Shown one piece after another: positions 36,701 to 49,672 of a stretch of DNA of 64,000 nucleotides. Position 1 is the first letter of the stretch; the number at the start of each line of letters is the position of its first letter. The translations under genes were made by a program, and so were the position numbers. This stretch comes from Anthopleura xanthogrammica (taxonomy: Eukaryota > Cnidaria > Anthozoa > Actiniaria > Actiniidae), in assembly GCA_964019055.1 (NCBI GenBank), contig OZ025211.1, forward strand, positions 2,322,135 through 2,386,134. The letters are read 5' to 3'. The notes beneath the pieces are model-generated. The model had not been told where the DNA came from, ran no database searches, and saw nothing but the letters and a program-made list of their open reading frames with translations.

Positions 36701-39700
36701 TCTTCAACAGAAGGCAGGATCACCTACGCTGTGCAATGTTGGCCATGGTAGAAAGATGCTTAAACCCATCACAACAAAGGTACACAATAGTAAAATAACT
36801 TTCAATGTGGCTGGTCATCATTTGGCCAAAATTAGCACTTTTTTGGCCCAATGCCTCTTAGACTGGTTGATCTTTTTGACTGGCCACATTGTCTAGGACT
36901 TCACATGTGGGCAGACATCATGTCCAGTCATTAAATACCTTATATGAAATTAACGCTCCACGAAATTAAAGTATTGGAAATTAGTGTGACTTAAATTAAT
37001 GCAAACTGAGGGCAAAAATACTTTCAAATGAAGAAAATTAACGCAAAAGAGAAGCCAAAATTCCCATTTAAATGAAATTAACGCGATAGACACAAAGATA
37101 GCTCATCTGAAAGCGAAAATGAAGAGCTTGTAGAATGAAAAACAAAAATATAATTTCCGACAAAAACTAAAATGTTGTTATTAAGTGAGTAGCTGTAATG
37201 TTCAGTTTTAAAATAAACTAGACGCTCTTGGAGCGTTCACTGGGTTGCCTGTGCAAGAGCTCGACCACTCGCCAATCCTATATACTCTTTATTATTTCAC
37301 ACGAAAGTGTTCCTTTTGGGTTCAAAGTCCCCCTTTATTAAAAACATTTTAAATTCCAGTAAGACATTAATGTTGCGTTACTGACTCATCAACGCATATT
37401 AGGTTTCTACTTGACCTATCTATTTCAGTATCGAAACTGTTCACTGCAAAACAAACGTTTTATCAATGTAAATACTCAGACTTCTCTCTTTGAGTACGGG
37501 GACAAACCTGTTCTAAAATCGCTCAATAACATCTCTTAGTGTAGGTCTACCACGTATGGCGTGTGCGTTCGTGTAGTTTAAGCATACTGTTAAAAAAGCT
37601 AAAGACAATGGTAGGCCACATGCCTACAGACAACATACTTCTCGAACCTTGAACGAATGAATTAATGGCAACCAAACACCGAAAGCTATAAATACCTTGT
37701 GCTCGATATCATGTGGTAAATTCTATTAAATTGGCAATCATATTTCTACACAAATACATAACACATCACAACTTCATTGGACAGACTATTGCTATGGTTA
37801 CAAGTTCTCGACCAATCATGACGTGTAACGTCACAATAGATATTATTGTCTACCCAACGCCCGAAAAACAGCCCTCATTTTAAGACTAGTTTGCCACATG
37901 GCAACCCAGTAATAAGTAACAATTCAAAAGTAGATTAAAGATAAGATTACTAGAAATTGATATCGTGAAAATTAACGTTCCACTTTATTAATGATATGGA
38001 AATTAACATTAAAAGAAATGAACATGACTTAAATTTAACGCGACTTTTTGAAATTCACGTTAATTTCATGGAGCGTTAATTTCCTATAATAAGGTAGCTA
38101 TTATTTATGTCCCTCATTCAGGGATTTCATTTAAATTTCAAGTAGGTGGGTGGTTTACTTAAATTAATTTGGCAGCTGTATCAATGAAGGGGCAATAAAA
38201 ATAGGACATGAAAGGGTAAAAATAGGCAGCTCAGATATGGAATTTAGACATGCTTCCCTATTATTAATTTTCTCATTTAATATTTTACAGACACCCTTCA
38301 GGAAGACCAGGAGCGGCAGCAATTCTTCACAGGCCGTCAATCAAAACCATAGCACAATCAAGTAACCATGGATTGTTCAAAGGTCGTAGGAAAATCTTAA
38401 CTATATTTTTCCATGTATTTTCCATGTGTTTTTTTCATGGGGAGAGGGGTTGAGATCGGAAAATATAGCAGACTAGTTCATATCAGAAAACATGAGAAGA
38501 ATGAGATATTAGGAAAGATACAGGTTATCAACCCCCATCCCCTCAAGCCCCTCTTTCTTGAAAGTCACTGTCATACACAAGTAGTTTATCATGAATAACT
38601 ATTGCAGGGTTCAAAATTCCCACAATATGGGAATTGAAAATTGCAAGATCGAGTGAAAAGAAATTGCATGACCTTGCAGTTTATCTTCTCATTACTGTTC
38701 TACTCTAACCATGGTCACCCAGAGTTCATTGACTAATCAGATTACAAGCTTTAATATGCATTTTTTGGTAAATCCAGCCATAGAAATGTCAGTTTAATGT
38801 AAAAAAAATAGTGCATCGAAGCATGAATTTGAATTCTTTTGTTTTCACTTTGTAATATTATGAGTTACTGCCGTCAGAGTAGCTATAGAGTGCCAGTAAA
38901 AAAAACGAATTCTAACCCGGTATAATGACATACATAATAGTAGTGCATATTCAACAAAGATTTGAAATTTTTTCTTATTTTTTCAGGGTCTTCAACATTA
39001 GGAGAAAAGAAGAGTCATGTAGGATCGGGCAGAAATTTGTCCAATTTTTTGAAAGCTCCTCCTCCACCAAGAAATAGATCAATGAAACATAATAATGTAC
39101 TTCATAGCAATCATTCAGTGAAGCATTCTGTTGACACCTCTACTGGTTTTAATACTTCAAGGACAAATAATAGTAAAAATGTTATGGATACTTCAACCAG
39201 TAATATTACATCTGCGGCAAGCGAAGGAAGTGGTTTTCTTAAACCTGACGCCAGCAGTCAGGCCATAAGTGATATGGGAAACATTATCGCAAGTATTGAT
39301 GCGAAAGTTTCAAATGGACAGCCAGTTGCAATAGGACAAACCCAAGGGAATAATTCACGGACAACTTCTGGGAACTTTCCCGCTGGTGTTAATGTGAGCT
39401 TGGACTCAAATTTGTGCTCTAATCTTGGTGCTAATAGTGATGTGTCTATGTCTGGAACAAGACCTGGATATACAACAATTTATACAAGTATTAATAACAG
39501 CAATAGTGTAAATACAACTCAGGGAGGAAATGTTAAAGAAATTTTACCTGCCCCTTTGAACAGCAAAGTTAATGGTGTGTCAGGTGGAACAACTTCTTCT
39601 TCTTCAAATGCTGTGGTTCAGGTAAAACTTATATGAATTATATACACTGTGTGCAAAAGAGTTCTCTGTAATTTGATTGGTTGAAACCTCTGGATTCCGC

Positions 39701-42530
39701 ATGGTAAGATTGGAAAAATCCAGCCCAGTATACCCTGCTCAATGTACCCATAAAACCCTAGCCACTCTTGGCTTGAAATTCCTATCCCAGTCCATGGGAA
39801 GAATGATATGGATAATTTCTAGAAGTAAAATCAAATTTGATGACACAGATTTTAAATTGAAGTCAAATAATTAAATAAAATAGTTTTTAATGTGGAGTGG
39901 GTAATGTGATCGTAATTATAATGTAATGTGGTCATGTGCATAATAGTACTTAATGTGTTCTTTTTCATGTAACGTAAGATTGCTGGTCAACTGGACCCAA
40001 ATTCTGGTGAGTGACTACAAAAGGTTTTGTGCATTCTAACCATTAAATACTCTTAACCTTATGCAGTGTATATGCAGGGACAGATCTGGGGGAGGGGTGT
40101 AAGGGGTATGCAAACCCCTCCCTCGGTCGACTTAGCACCCCTCAAATTTTTAGCCAGGAGAATCAGCCACTCATAGAACCTTTGACATTTGGGTAATAGC
40201 TACAGCTCACAATAAGATATCCTAGTACTCCTTGCCTCAATTGATGGTTCGTAAACATGGCAACCATGTTGGTGGTATTATTATGGTCCATCAACATGGC
40301 TGCCGTGATGTTACTTGTAACCCATCTAAGATGATCCATCTATTGTTCTCTCGCTTGCCACCATGGTTTTTTTTCTCCAGGTTCTCTGGTTTTCCTCCCT
40401 CCGTAAAAATCATGATGTGAGTTGAGTGTTGTATGTTGTAAATATAGAATGTAGTGGTAGTGTGAGTGGAGCGAACCTCCCGGAAGAGCCCCAACAGGGA
40501 GCACTTGATGGTTGTAAAAATATGTTGTTTTTATGTTATGATTTTCCCCAAGTAGCTTCATATTATTTGTTTAATAATTTGACTAATTTAATCTTATTCT
40601 TTGTAGGTAAAGTTGTCGTAACAAGCACAGCTACACAAAGAGAGAGCCCTATATTTTTTACAACACAGGTTAGTATGATTACTAGATAATTATTATTATA
40701 ATAAAAACTATATTGCAGCTAAATTATGATAAAATAGAAAAAATGTATGAGAACACACAGCATTTGTACTAATGCACATGTATGCTATATCCTTCCATAA
40801 AGCATGTGTCATCAGCCAATCAGAAAGTGAGATTTATAACTGCACAGTTAATCATTCGATAGACCCCTTGCATGTGACGTCAGAGCAGCTCAATTTGTAG
40901 GGCAAAAAAAAAGAACTTTAATCTCCTGAGAATTCGAACCTATTGTTTTGCCCTCCAAATTGAGCTGTGTTCTGATGTGCTGCAAGGGGCATATAAAAAG
41001 AAATTTAAAATTCATTATTTTTTTCTGTCACACTAGAATTCTGGTACTGTACAAGTGGCGACATCTTTACCAAATGGTACTGGTCCCTCTCCTCCCCCTA
41101 TAGTAACAAGTGTTAAGGGCTACCCCGTTAGTTTTGTTATACAGGGGAGCTCAGGGACCAAGGCTGGTACGGCAGTAGCTGCAGTGGCTAATCAAGTCCC
41201 TGGCGGCTTCACAAAGGCACATAGTTTGGTGTTTAATAATATGGGAATGGCACAAATGCAGCAGCAGTCAGCACATATTATTACCCAACAGCCTACTTCA
41301 CCTTTACAGCAGCAGCAAGTACAACAAAAGGGTAAGCAGAAATGGAACATATTTTTTTGCTGGCACATTTAATTTAAATGTTTTTTTTTATGATGCAGTG
41401 GATGCTGTGCATTTTGGGTCTTGTTTTAAAAAAAACACATCGTTTACAACATACTGTAACCATCAGACACCATAAGGGACTCTCCTCCATACACACTGCC
41501 AGTACAATATTCACTTATGACAACACACAATATTCACTTAATATGACAACACACAACAACTCAACTCACATGTTGATTTTTATAGACTCAGGGAGGTAAA
41601 CTGGAGAACCCAGAGAAAAATCCTTGTGGCAAGGGAGAGAACAACACATCATACAAACTCAACTGTCATCATTTATGCCGTTCAGTTGAGAATCGAATCC
41701 TCAATGCCAGATTTGAACTATTTTTGCAGTGAGAACCAGCACCTTAGCAGCGCATGCCAGACAGCACCTTGCTGTGACCATGTCAATGTCATGCCGTGTA
41801 TAAAAACATACGACATTCTGTGCTCTGTGTCTGTGCTGTGCCATAACCTTGCCGTCTGCCATAACTTCACAATCATACAACATCTGCTCAATGCCATGCA
41901 TGTACAGCAAACATGATTATATTACTTTGTCTTACTAATGAAAAACTTTTTTTTTCAGGTAAAGTTCTCTTGCGAGCAAACTCGTTTCCCAAGACAAATA
42001 ACAAGACATCCAGTTCACAAGGAAAGATTCCACAATCACCATCACCTCAGCAACAGCAACCACCACAACTCTCGCCAGGACAAGCGCCATCACAACAAAA
42101 GACAATTATAGTCACAAGTCCACCTCCAGGACAACAGAATTTGTACTTGAACCACCAGCATATCTCAAACGCTTCACAGCCTATTGTACAACTCAAGCAA
42201 CAAGTGGAACAGCAACAACAACAACTACAACAAATCACCTTACAACAACAAATTCAGCAGCAACAACTCCAACAACAGCAGTTACAACACAAACAAATAA
42301 ACTCTCAGTTTGTGAAACAACAACTTCCAATACAGCCACGTCTCGCTCCAGCGCCTCATCCTCCATCACAGTCACTGATATCTCAACAACAGATAAGTGG
42401 TCAGAATATTGTGATAAAAGCTGCGGACCAGCCATTGAAGAGCCCTCCAAATTCTGTCTTTGTAACTACGGACTCGCACCAAAACATACAAACTGCAGTA
42501 ACTCACAAACCTCAATCAAATGTTGCTTGA
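30791..42530 (+). CDS. ATXN7-like: Ataxin-7-like SAGA deubiquitinase-module subunit
   Basis: Fifteen exons: 30791-30875, 30982-31044, 31483-31587, 33369-33674, 34550-34632, 35003-35220, 35922-35956, 36046-36158, 36658-36779, 38291-38382, 38987-39621, 39979-40006, 40607-40668, 41037-41331, 41959-42530. Phases match throughout; 2814 nt, 937 residues. The homologue anchors the deubiquitinating module in the SAGA coactivator. Domains: atypical zinc finger at 50-88 ([13 protein letters not shown]; Cys68, Cys71, His83, His88); SCA7 domain at 187-250 with Cys196-X10-Cys207-X5-Cys213-X2-His216 and [15 protein letters not shown]; a conserved C-terminal block at 337-377 ([23 protein letters not shown]); then Ser/Thr/Asn-rich and Gln-rich tails (polyglutamine-like within 820-870). 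Exons 7 and 12 are 35 and 28 nt, and the exon 12 acceptor (AACGTAAG) is weak, so that exon may be alternative. Confidence 0.92.
32657..32870. mobile_element. TIR element in ataxin-7-like intron 3
   Basis: Inverted ends (CCCATTCACAGT..., then AGGTAGCCATGCCT and complement) surround a core with GCAATGATAGAGAC and its complement, plus GTCCAAGGCGTTTAAAAA. The core is shared with the element at 52925-53152. Confidence 0.7.
35511..35750. repeat. 86-bp tandem repeat, 2.8 units
   Basis: CACTGAAATGGCTTCCCATT recurs at 35511, 35597 and 35683 with a strict 86-bp spacing in ataxin-7-like intron 6. The third unit is truncated and slightly diverged. Confidence 0.92.
36290..36545. repeat. CATC/CATCC microsatellite
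   Basis: Degenerate CCATCCAT and TTCCTTCC repeats ending in a run of CAT triplets, in ataxin-7-like intron 8. Open frames across it are artefacts. Confidence 0.92.
36936..38096. mobile_element. 1.16-kb TIR element with a second TIR element nested inside
   Basis: Outer inverted ends are TACCTTATATGAAATTAACG (36936) and its near complement ending at 38096, each followed by GAAATTAACGC-type internal repeats. Inside, 37239-37912 has its own inverted ends (ACTGGGTTGCC / GGCAACCCAGT). Neither encodes a protein I can recognise. It sits in ataxin-7-like intron 9. Confidence 0.6.
40862..40991. mobile_element. 130-bp palindromic MITE in ataxin-7-like intron 13
   Basis: Arms of about 45 bp (GACCCCTTGCATGTGACGTC / complement) and centre GAATTCGAACCTATTGTTTTGCCC. 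The centre resembles those at 26784 and 55774, although the arms differ. Confidence 0.7.
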
Positions 42531-43325
42531 TGTTTTGGGATTTTGAATATTTTTTGATGGCTTTGTATGATTTAATGTGTGTTTTGATAAAGAATTATCA
42601 CTGAAATCTTCTTGCTATTGTATACTATACCTCTCAGTGAATGGCTGTGCATAGATCTATATTTCTTTTCAAATGAACTTCTACGAGAATACACATCACA
42701 GGAACATAATTCCATCAATCTGTGTTTTCTAATCACAATGAGAATTTGTCAAGGTTCTATTTATATCAAGTACAAGATACAGCTTGCTCTTTTGTCTATA
42801 ATACCAATATTAAAGGCCTGATTTTCAGGTATTAACTATTATTCATATAGTGCTATTGTTCTATTCAGCACTCAAAATTGTCTAAACATACTTATACTGT
42901 CTAGCGGAATATATAGATGTGTTACATTGCATGGCTTAAGCTTTAAAGTCATCTGGGCAAACATTACAATCTTAAAATGAGGAAGGGTCGCAATCCCCAC
43001 AACCTTGTAAACAAGCCTCTGAAGTAAATTATATTCATAAATCTAAATCTGTTCAAATTAAGCCTACAGTACTTTAGATATAGCTATTTTTAAGTGTAAA
43101 AATATTGGCACTTGACAGATCACCATGAAGTATGCAGATCATAGGATTATCATATATCATAAACTATTAATAGCCTTTAATACTACAAAAATAGTATGCA
43201 GATCATATCAACTAATATTTATATAACTTAACAAATCCACAAAGATATTCTCAAAATCACTAGCTACTAGAATTAGATGAACTTCAAGATTTTGGATTTT
43301 TGTCTTAGAATAATATATAGAGGAT

Positions 43326-43464
43326 ATTACATGGTCGCGCGGAGATACAAATTTTATCTTCGAGTTTTGATATTATCTCTCACGAGTGAGCGCATGCAGC
43401 GAACGAGTGAGAGATAATATCAGCACGAGAAGATAAAATTTGTATCTCCACGTGGCCAGGTAAT
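43326..43464. mobile_element. 139-bp palindromic MITE
   Basis: ATTACATGGTCGCGCGGAGA at the left end and its near complement ending CCAGGTAAT at the right; arms of about 60 bp meet at CGAGTGAGCGCATGCAGCGA. Confidence 0.8.
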
Positions 43465-44815
43465 GTTCTGTTTATTATATGAAATCTTCAATGAAAAATA
43501 ATGGAGAATTTGAGAAGCTGAGCAAAAAGTCGAAATTTGTCACCACCAGAGTTGATATAAATTGTATCCCTACTGGCCACTGGTGGGAGTGGGGATATCA
43601 ATTTTGTCATTTTGATGTCACTCAATATCACACTCATATAATAAATAAAGGTAATGATCGAAGTTAGTTGACACCTGCATTTTAGACGACATTAAAGCAA
43701 GTATAACTTTAATTACCCAGACATTCATACAAATCCATGATTTTTTTTACCTTTACAGAATCTTAGATCTTTACCCTGGCTAGTTTAAATTAATTTACAA
43801 TTACAAATTATGAATTTGTGATTTTGATTCAAGCTACCAGCCAGCTGAGTTGATTGCCTTCCCCAAAAGGAATTATGGGTCACTATTTTTGGTTAGCATA
43901 TTACGAGCAAGTATACACCATGAGCTCGCCATGAGTTCGACTAGCCTTTACGATTAATTTAAAGAAGGAAGAACTCGTATTTCATAATTTCTCTTGGCAG
44001 AATAATGGGAAATGCTAATCAAAATAAGATGTCCAATCCTCAATTCTGATTGGTTGACCTTGAGTGTTTTTGAGAAGGTCAACTCTGACAGCTGGAGTAG
44101 CTTTGATTTAATGAATCCGAGGACAGAGATTTTAGGATACAGTTTTGTAATTAATTGTAACAGGAACTTTACATTTTCTATCTGGCATTCACAACCACAT
44201 ATTTCTGATGAAAATTGCCACTAACAGTCTTTAGCCACAGCCGATTTCATGACATATGCGATCACATGTCATAACTATCTATAGCCATGTCATTCTTGCC
44301 TTCAAGTGGCCAGCACTTACACTTAAAGAACAGTGAACATCGTCCCTGTGATGATTGGATCAATGAATGCTGCCATGCACCTAATTCAAGAAACATTGAC
44401 CAAAATGTTCATAAACCAAAAATGATGCAACCATTATTCACGACAGGTGTTGTAATGGTACAATTTGCCATGTTTTTACTTTTTACGCAATCTACTCTTA
44501 AACTAGTAGTTCTAACCAAATGACTTGCCGACAACATGCAATGCAATATGTGTATGTACAGTACAATTTATTTTTTCTATGAAAATCAAGCACTTTTCAA
44601 ATTAATATTCTTAATATCTAAACAGTTATTACAAATAAATAATATCACCTACTCTTAATGAAATTCTCACACAACTTATGCAAATAATTGGGGGCTTTCA
44701 TTTATTAGCATGGAGAGGTTGGCAAAATAAAAATCTGGGAGGAGGGTAACATGCGGTTTTTGGAATCTTCATTAATAGATCTTTTCTGAGATAACGAACA
44801 TGGTGCATTGTAGTC

Positions 44816-44895
44816 TAGGCTCAGATTTCCAGCTGTCGTGGTATCATAGATGCATGTGATAATTAAGAACCCCAATGGCTGGAAATCTGAGCCTA
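44816..44895. mobile_element. 80-bp MITE-like inverted repeat
   Basis: TAGGCTCAGATTTCCAGC and its perfect 18-bp complement enclose 44 bp. No coding content. Confidence 0.65.
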
Positions 44896-44990
44896 ATTGT
44901 GGTCTAATATATATGGTGGTGCTCATAAAAAAAAAGCTAGACCAGAAATCATTAAAGTTTATTGAACTCTGAAAAGACCTATATGGAGTA

Positions 44991-45237
44991 TACAACTATT
45001 TCAAAAAAAGGTTGGTGAAGGTTTTGTTGCATGTTGTATGTTGTATACTAAGACCGAAATGCAGTATCGGTGATGTGAATTCAAAAGGTGAAATGTTGCA
45101 ACAATATGGAATTTTCCCAAACTTTATCTGCAGGTTTTTCCAGCATATTTCCTTCTGTGCTGACATTATTTACATATGAATATAATAAATGCAACATGCA
45201 ATAAAACCTTCACCATCCCTTTTTGAAATAGCTGTAT
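44991..45237. mobile_element. 247-bp TIR element
   Basis: Inverted ends of about 45 bp (TACAACTATTTCAAAAA... GGTGAAGGTTTTGTTGCATG and complement, with a few mismatches) surround a core with a Kozak-less short ORF only. Confidence 0.75.
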
Positions 45238-46620
45238 GTAGCTGGGGGGAAAGGGGATAAAAAATGAGTTAATAATTTCTAAAGACATACCTTGTGATTT
45301 TGCTAACCCCTTATTGTCCAAATAAATAAAAGCCCCAGAATTTGGTCATTCTATAAGCAGAGGTATATGTTCCATCTTTTGATGACTAATATAGCTATCA
45401 GGAGTACAATCTAATTGACTATATATGCTCTCGCACGCAAACTGTATTTGCGAGTGAAATGCTTGTCCTGGGAGATGTAGAGCTGGATGTGCCTTTCAAG
45501 GGTACTTTGATAACACCATATTGTCTTTTCTACAATTTATTCACTTGAATTAAGACCATGTTATTCCAGCAGACCATGTCATTCCCTTGAGTGTCCTTCC
45601 TTTGTTTACTAGCCTTTACGTGGCCTGACTTTGACCTTAACCAGAGTTAAAGTTGACCTACATGCAGCCTATATTGTTTATTAGTAACACGTAAGGAAAC
45701 GTATCATGGCTGTGATACGGGCAAAGAATCTTATTCCTCAGGGAATGGCAATGGTTTGAAATGGAAAAACATTATGGCCAAACTGAATAGATTCCTCATT
45801 TTGTTCTATAAATGTATAAGGCATTGTACAGGCTCTCGAAATGCCTTAATTTATTCAGGAAGTTTGTAACATAATTTTGTAAATAAATTATATTTATATG
45901 TGGAAAAGCAAAAGAAACTGAAGGGAATACTCTTATATCTTATGGTGTTTGCTTATTTGTTTAACAGTCAATCAATCATAGGCAAAAGATAGGGATGGAA
46001 TAGCAGGGACCTCACGAGGGGAGGGGCTGGTAGGGCTATAGCCTTACCACTTTTTCCATTTTCCCATACTAGTCTCATATATTTTCCAATCTTACCCCCA
46101 CCACTTTTTCCCATACTAGTCTCTTATATAGCCCAACCACTTTTTAGGGTGCTCTGTGGTCCATGAATAGCCCCCTGGGGGAATAGCCTACACAGGCTTT
46201 CTTAGGGTCATCACACAAAGAAGAAGACATAAGAAGGCCTGCCTCCCAAAATCATCTGAAAAATTAGAATTGAAGAATGTGAACGTCGTGTCTTCTCTTT
46301 CCAGGTACTCTCTCACTATCCCCCCTCCACAGTTCCCTACACTTGGTGACAAAGGTCCTCTGGAGCTCATGCTACCCCTCCCCCAGCCCACCCCCAATAC
46401 TGGAACAACATTGAAAAGTCCATTGAAAATAGGAAAGCTACAAAGATATTTTTTTTAATCAAAAGGAAAACTTTCTCCAAAAGTTTAGATCAATCGCAAC
46501 ATAAACTGGAACACTGATTGCCCATCCATCCCTCGATCCCCTCCACAATGCAAACGGAAGTGGCTTCAGTAATTACTTCCGGTATGGATGTGATTATCAC
46601 GTGAGGCGGTTCTGGGAAGC

Positions 46621-46631
46621 CAAGATGGCGG
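46621..46631 (+). promoter_or_regulatory. YY1-type motif in RAB29 5' region
   Basis: CAAGATGGCGG lies about 55 nt upstream of the RAB29 start. AAGATGGCGG is the classic YY1 element found near transcription starts of housekeeping genes. Its ATG would open only a five-codon upstream frame (ATGGCGG...TAA), which ends before the main ATG. Confidence 0.5.
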
Positions 46632-46684
46632 ATGAAAACTAAAGAACTCTAGAAAACAAGTTATTATTGAATTTTTTCACTATA

Positions 46685-49672
46685 ATGTCAGAAGTACTGT
46701 TCAAAGTATTAATAGTTGGAGATGCTACTGTTGGCAAAACCTCTTTTGTACAAAGATACGTGCATGGGAACTCGCGAAGGGAGTACAAACCAACTATTGG
46801 AGGTAAACGATGACCCAAACAGTAGTAAATAGAAAAACGGAGCTTCTTAGATTAATAGGAATGTTTTATAAGCATAAAGTTAACATTATCTTAGTTTATC
46901 AAAAAAAACTCGTTTTTTAGTGAAAACGTTTTCAGGATCGCGTAATTCGTAAACTATAGCTTTATTTTAAAGTTTTTTTTTGTGGTATCTGCATGTTATA
47001 TAGTTAAGCTTATGATGTGATCATCAACAACATGATTCATCAGCAGTATATAATACTACCATAGCCATCATTATCAAAATTCCCTTCATTCTCATCATCA
47101 TCATCACAATCTTGATTTCATCGTCATCATCAACAGCATCTTGAATCATTATTATCATCATTACCAGCTGTACGAAAAACTAAGCACGAAAAGGAATGTT
47201 GTTGTAATTCGAGCAGCCCTCACCCAAGTCTTAAAATTCATATCTTGCTGAATTCCAGGAGATGGATATCAAAGAATTGCTTTAATATTCTTATATATCA
47301 TGGATACTTCAACTTTTTTCTCTAACTTTTTGGAAACACATGTTTTTGTATTGGGAAGAGACTTGGAGCAAGGGCTGCTTGCATTGGCTAAGCATCAAAG
47401 TGTGCTATGATCGGTTCATGTATGCACTGGACACCTAGTACATGATTAAACAAATTATTCCTCATCATCTTCATCACAACCTTCATTATCATCATCAACA
47501 ACATCTTGAAACGTGACATTGCTTGGTGTAAACCCAATAGACCCCTTGCAAACGTCTAGCATATCTGAAAGGTGGACAATATTTTTAATGCATGCCAAAA
47601 ATCTGTAATATAATTCCCAGCTCCCATCCATAATTAATTAGCCTCTAATTTCATCATTACATTTAATCTTCATAGTTGATTTTGCCCTCAAAGTATTAAG
47701 ACGAGAAGACACCACTGTGAGATTACAGGTTGGCTTTCATTGATTTTGGAATATATTGGCTATCATATTTGTACGTACATTTATTTAATTACTGAATTTG
47801 CTATCTTTCTTTTTTTCATCTTTATCATATTTTCTGTGGAACATTTGCAAGCTATGGGATATTGCAGGTAGGTTTGTGGTGCATAGAGAATATATCATTA
47901 AATACATATAAGAGAGCAAGGAAGAAAGAAAGAAAGAAATATGAGTAAAAGGAAGAAGACAATAAAAAATGGGTGAAACAAGAACAGAAGCAAATGAATG
48001 AACAGTCAAAGGAATATTAAAATAGAATGAATGTTCTAAAATACATCCCAGGAGAAAATCAAACAAATGGATACTAGAAAGATGAATGTTTCAAATATCT
48101 TTGATTGATAATGGATGATTATATTCCTATCATAGGTCAAGAGAGATTTACCTCCATGACACGGGTATATTACAAAGGTGCGGCAGCATGTGTTATGATG
48201 TTTGACTTGACCAGTCAGCAGACCTTTAGCAGTACCATTAGATGGAAACAAGACCTGGACAGCAAGTGTACCTTACCAGGAGGGAAAAATATTCCCTGCA
48301 TTCTAGTTGGAAATAAGGTACTTACTAGGTTTATTCTATAAGCTATTTCATTTATTCAAAACAATTTTCATTAGAGTTCTAATGCCTTGGGTGAAGCCTT
48401 TTTCAAAATGCTGTTATATTCTCATAACACGCTTTTGATCTCAAGATATTACAGCGCGACGCACAAAAGTATGACCACTTTTAATGTATTCGCATACTTC
48501 TATGCACGGGCTTTTTGCTCCAAACGAACTTTTACACGCCTTATTTGGTAAAACCAGACAGCTTCGCATCATTTGTGTCGGTTTAAAGTACAAAATCCTG
48601 TGCATAGAAGTATGCGAATACATTAAATGTGGTCATACTTTTGAGCTTCGCGCTGTAAGCATTTTGGAGTTTGTTTGCATTCCAGTGGAGCCTTCCCCAA
48701 GGGAACATGAGCTCAATCCATTCGCTATTGAAGTGATATATCATATCACATGACTGTTAGCTGCAAAGGACCTATTATTTATTTGTGTCTCAAACATTAT
48801 ACTAATAATAATTATTCCTTTGTACTGTTATATGTAGAGTGATTTGACATCAAGACCAGTTGCTAAGGAAACCATTGATAAAGTCTGTAAAGAACATTCA
48901 TTCTTAGGATGGACAGAGATGTCTGTAAGGGAAGACAGCAATGTGTCAGAAACTATGGAGTAAGTAAAGTTACTAGGATTGGAAACATAATGAAATCTGA
49001 TCAAGCTTTGATTAAAGGCTGGTTTCCATAGCAAAACCCCTGCAATGCCATCACAGGTACTACCTGGAACACCATTCTGATGATGGGAATACTTTGTTGC
49101 TGGCATTGCAGACTGTCCAGGTTTGTTGCCAGCATGCCTGCAAAAGTTGAGTTGAGTTCATATCTAATGGCATGTCAGTGGTGGAATGGCGTCCTAGGTA
49201 GTTACTGGCATTGGCATTGCAGGTGTGTCGTCAACATATGGAAACCAGGCTTTAGTAGTAAACAGTCTTGGTTAATGTTGCTGTCTAAAGCTGTACAAGA
49301 ATGTACATTCATAGGTAGCAGTGCTGGGGACTGAGAGGGCTTTAGCCCAGCTACCCCTCCTCCTCCTTCTCCTCATTTTGTAAGAGTTCGATCAATGAAA
49401 GAGCCATGAGTACTCACCCCCTTCACCCACACACGCACACTCACATTTCTGGCATGTGCTTTTATCTCTTGTAACTTGACTCGTATATGTTTGTTACTGA
49501 ATTTTGTTTGTTTGTTTGTTTGAATTTCAGTTACCTAATCAATGAACTTATGCAAAATTATGAAGTTGAGTCTGAGGACATGTTGAATCACACAGATGCT
49601 GGCCAAGGAGGATTCATTCAGTTGTCTAATCAGAAGAAAAATCCATCAGAAAAACGTTTATGCTGTGGATGA
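46685..49672 (+). CDS. RAB29-like: Rab29/Rab32-family small GTPase
   Basis: Six exons: 46685-46802, 47676-47728, 47852-47867, 48136-48317, 48838-48959, 49531-49672; 633 nt, 210 residues, all phases consistent. It is a vesicle-traffic GTPase of the Rab29 (Rab7L1)/Rab32/Rab38 group, which acts at trans-Golgi, lysosome-related organelles and endolysosomes. Motifs: P-loop GDATVGKT (12-19), switch I Thr37 in KPTIGVDFALKVL, LWDIAGQERF (58-67; Ile in place of the usual Thr is a hallmark of this group), WKQDLDSK with LPGG, NKSD (122-125, spanning an intron) and SVRED. The C-terminus is CCG, a geranylgeranylation site. TSMTRVYYKGA is closest to Rab29. Exon 3 is only 16 nt. The poly(A) signal AATAAA is at 49893-49898. 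Introns 1, 4 and 5 carry ATC microsatellites or MITEs. Confidence 0.92.
48450..48657. mobile_element. 208-bp MITE in RAB29 intron 4
   Basis: Nearly perfect ~60-bp inverted arms (TACAGCGCGACGCACAAAAG, TATGCGAATACATTAAA and complements) with a short core. Confidence 0.85.
49013..49254. mobile_element. TIR element in RAB29 intron 5
   Basis: TAAAGGCTGGTTTCCATAG at the left and its near complement (ATATGGAAACCAGGCTTTA) at the right. The core contains several GGCATTGCAG motifs in both orientations. Confidence 0.65.

Larger units (their letters stand above)
42531..46684. other. Intergenic region, ataxin-7-like 3' flank to RAB29
   Basis: The first part is probably the ataxin-7-like 3' UTR. AATAAA signals occur at about 43640 and 45890, but none is near the stop, so the 3' end is unclear. 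Three MITEs lie at 43326, 44816 and 44991. Bases 46010-46160 hold a G/C-rich repeat with duplicated CCACTTTTTCCC motifs. No protein gene is supported. Confidence 0.45.

Noticed and set aside
44287..44523. 78-aa ORF in the ataxin-7-like 3' flank
   Set aside because: Low similarity to any family I know, no exon partners, AT-rich context.
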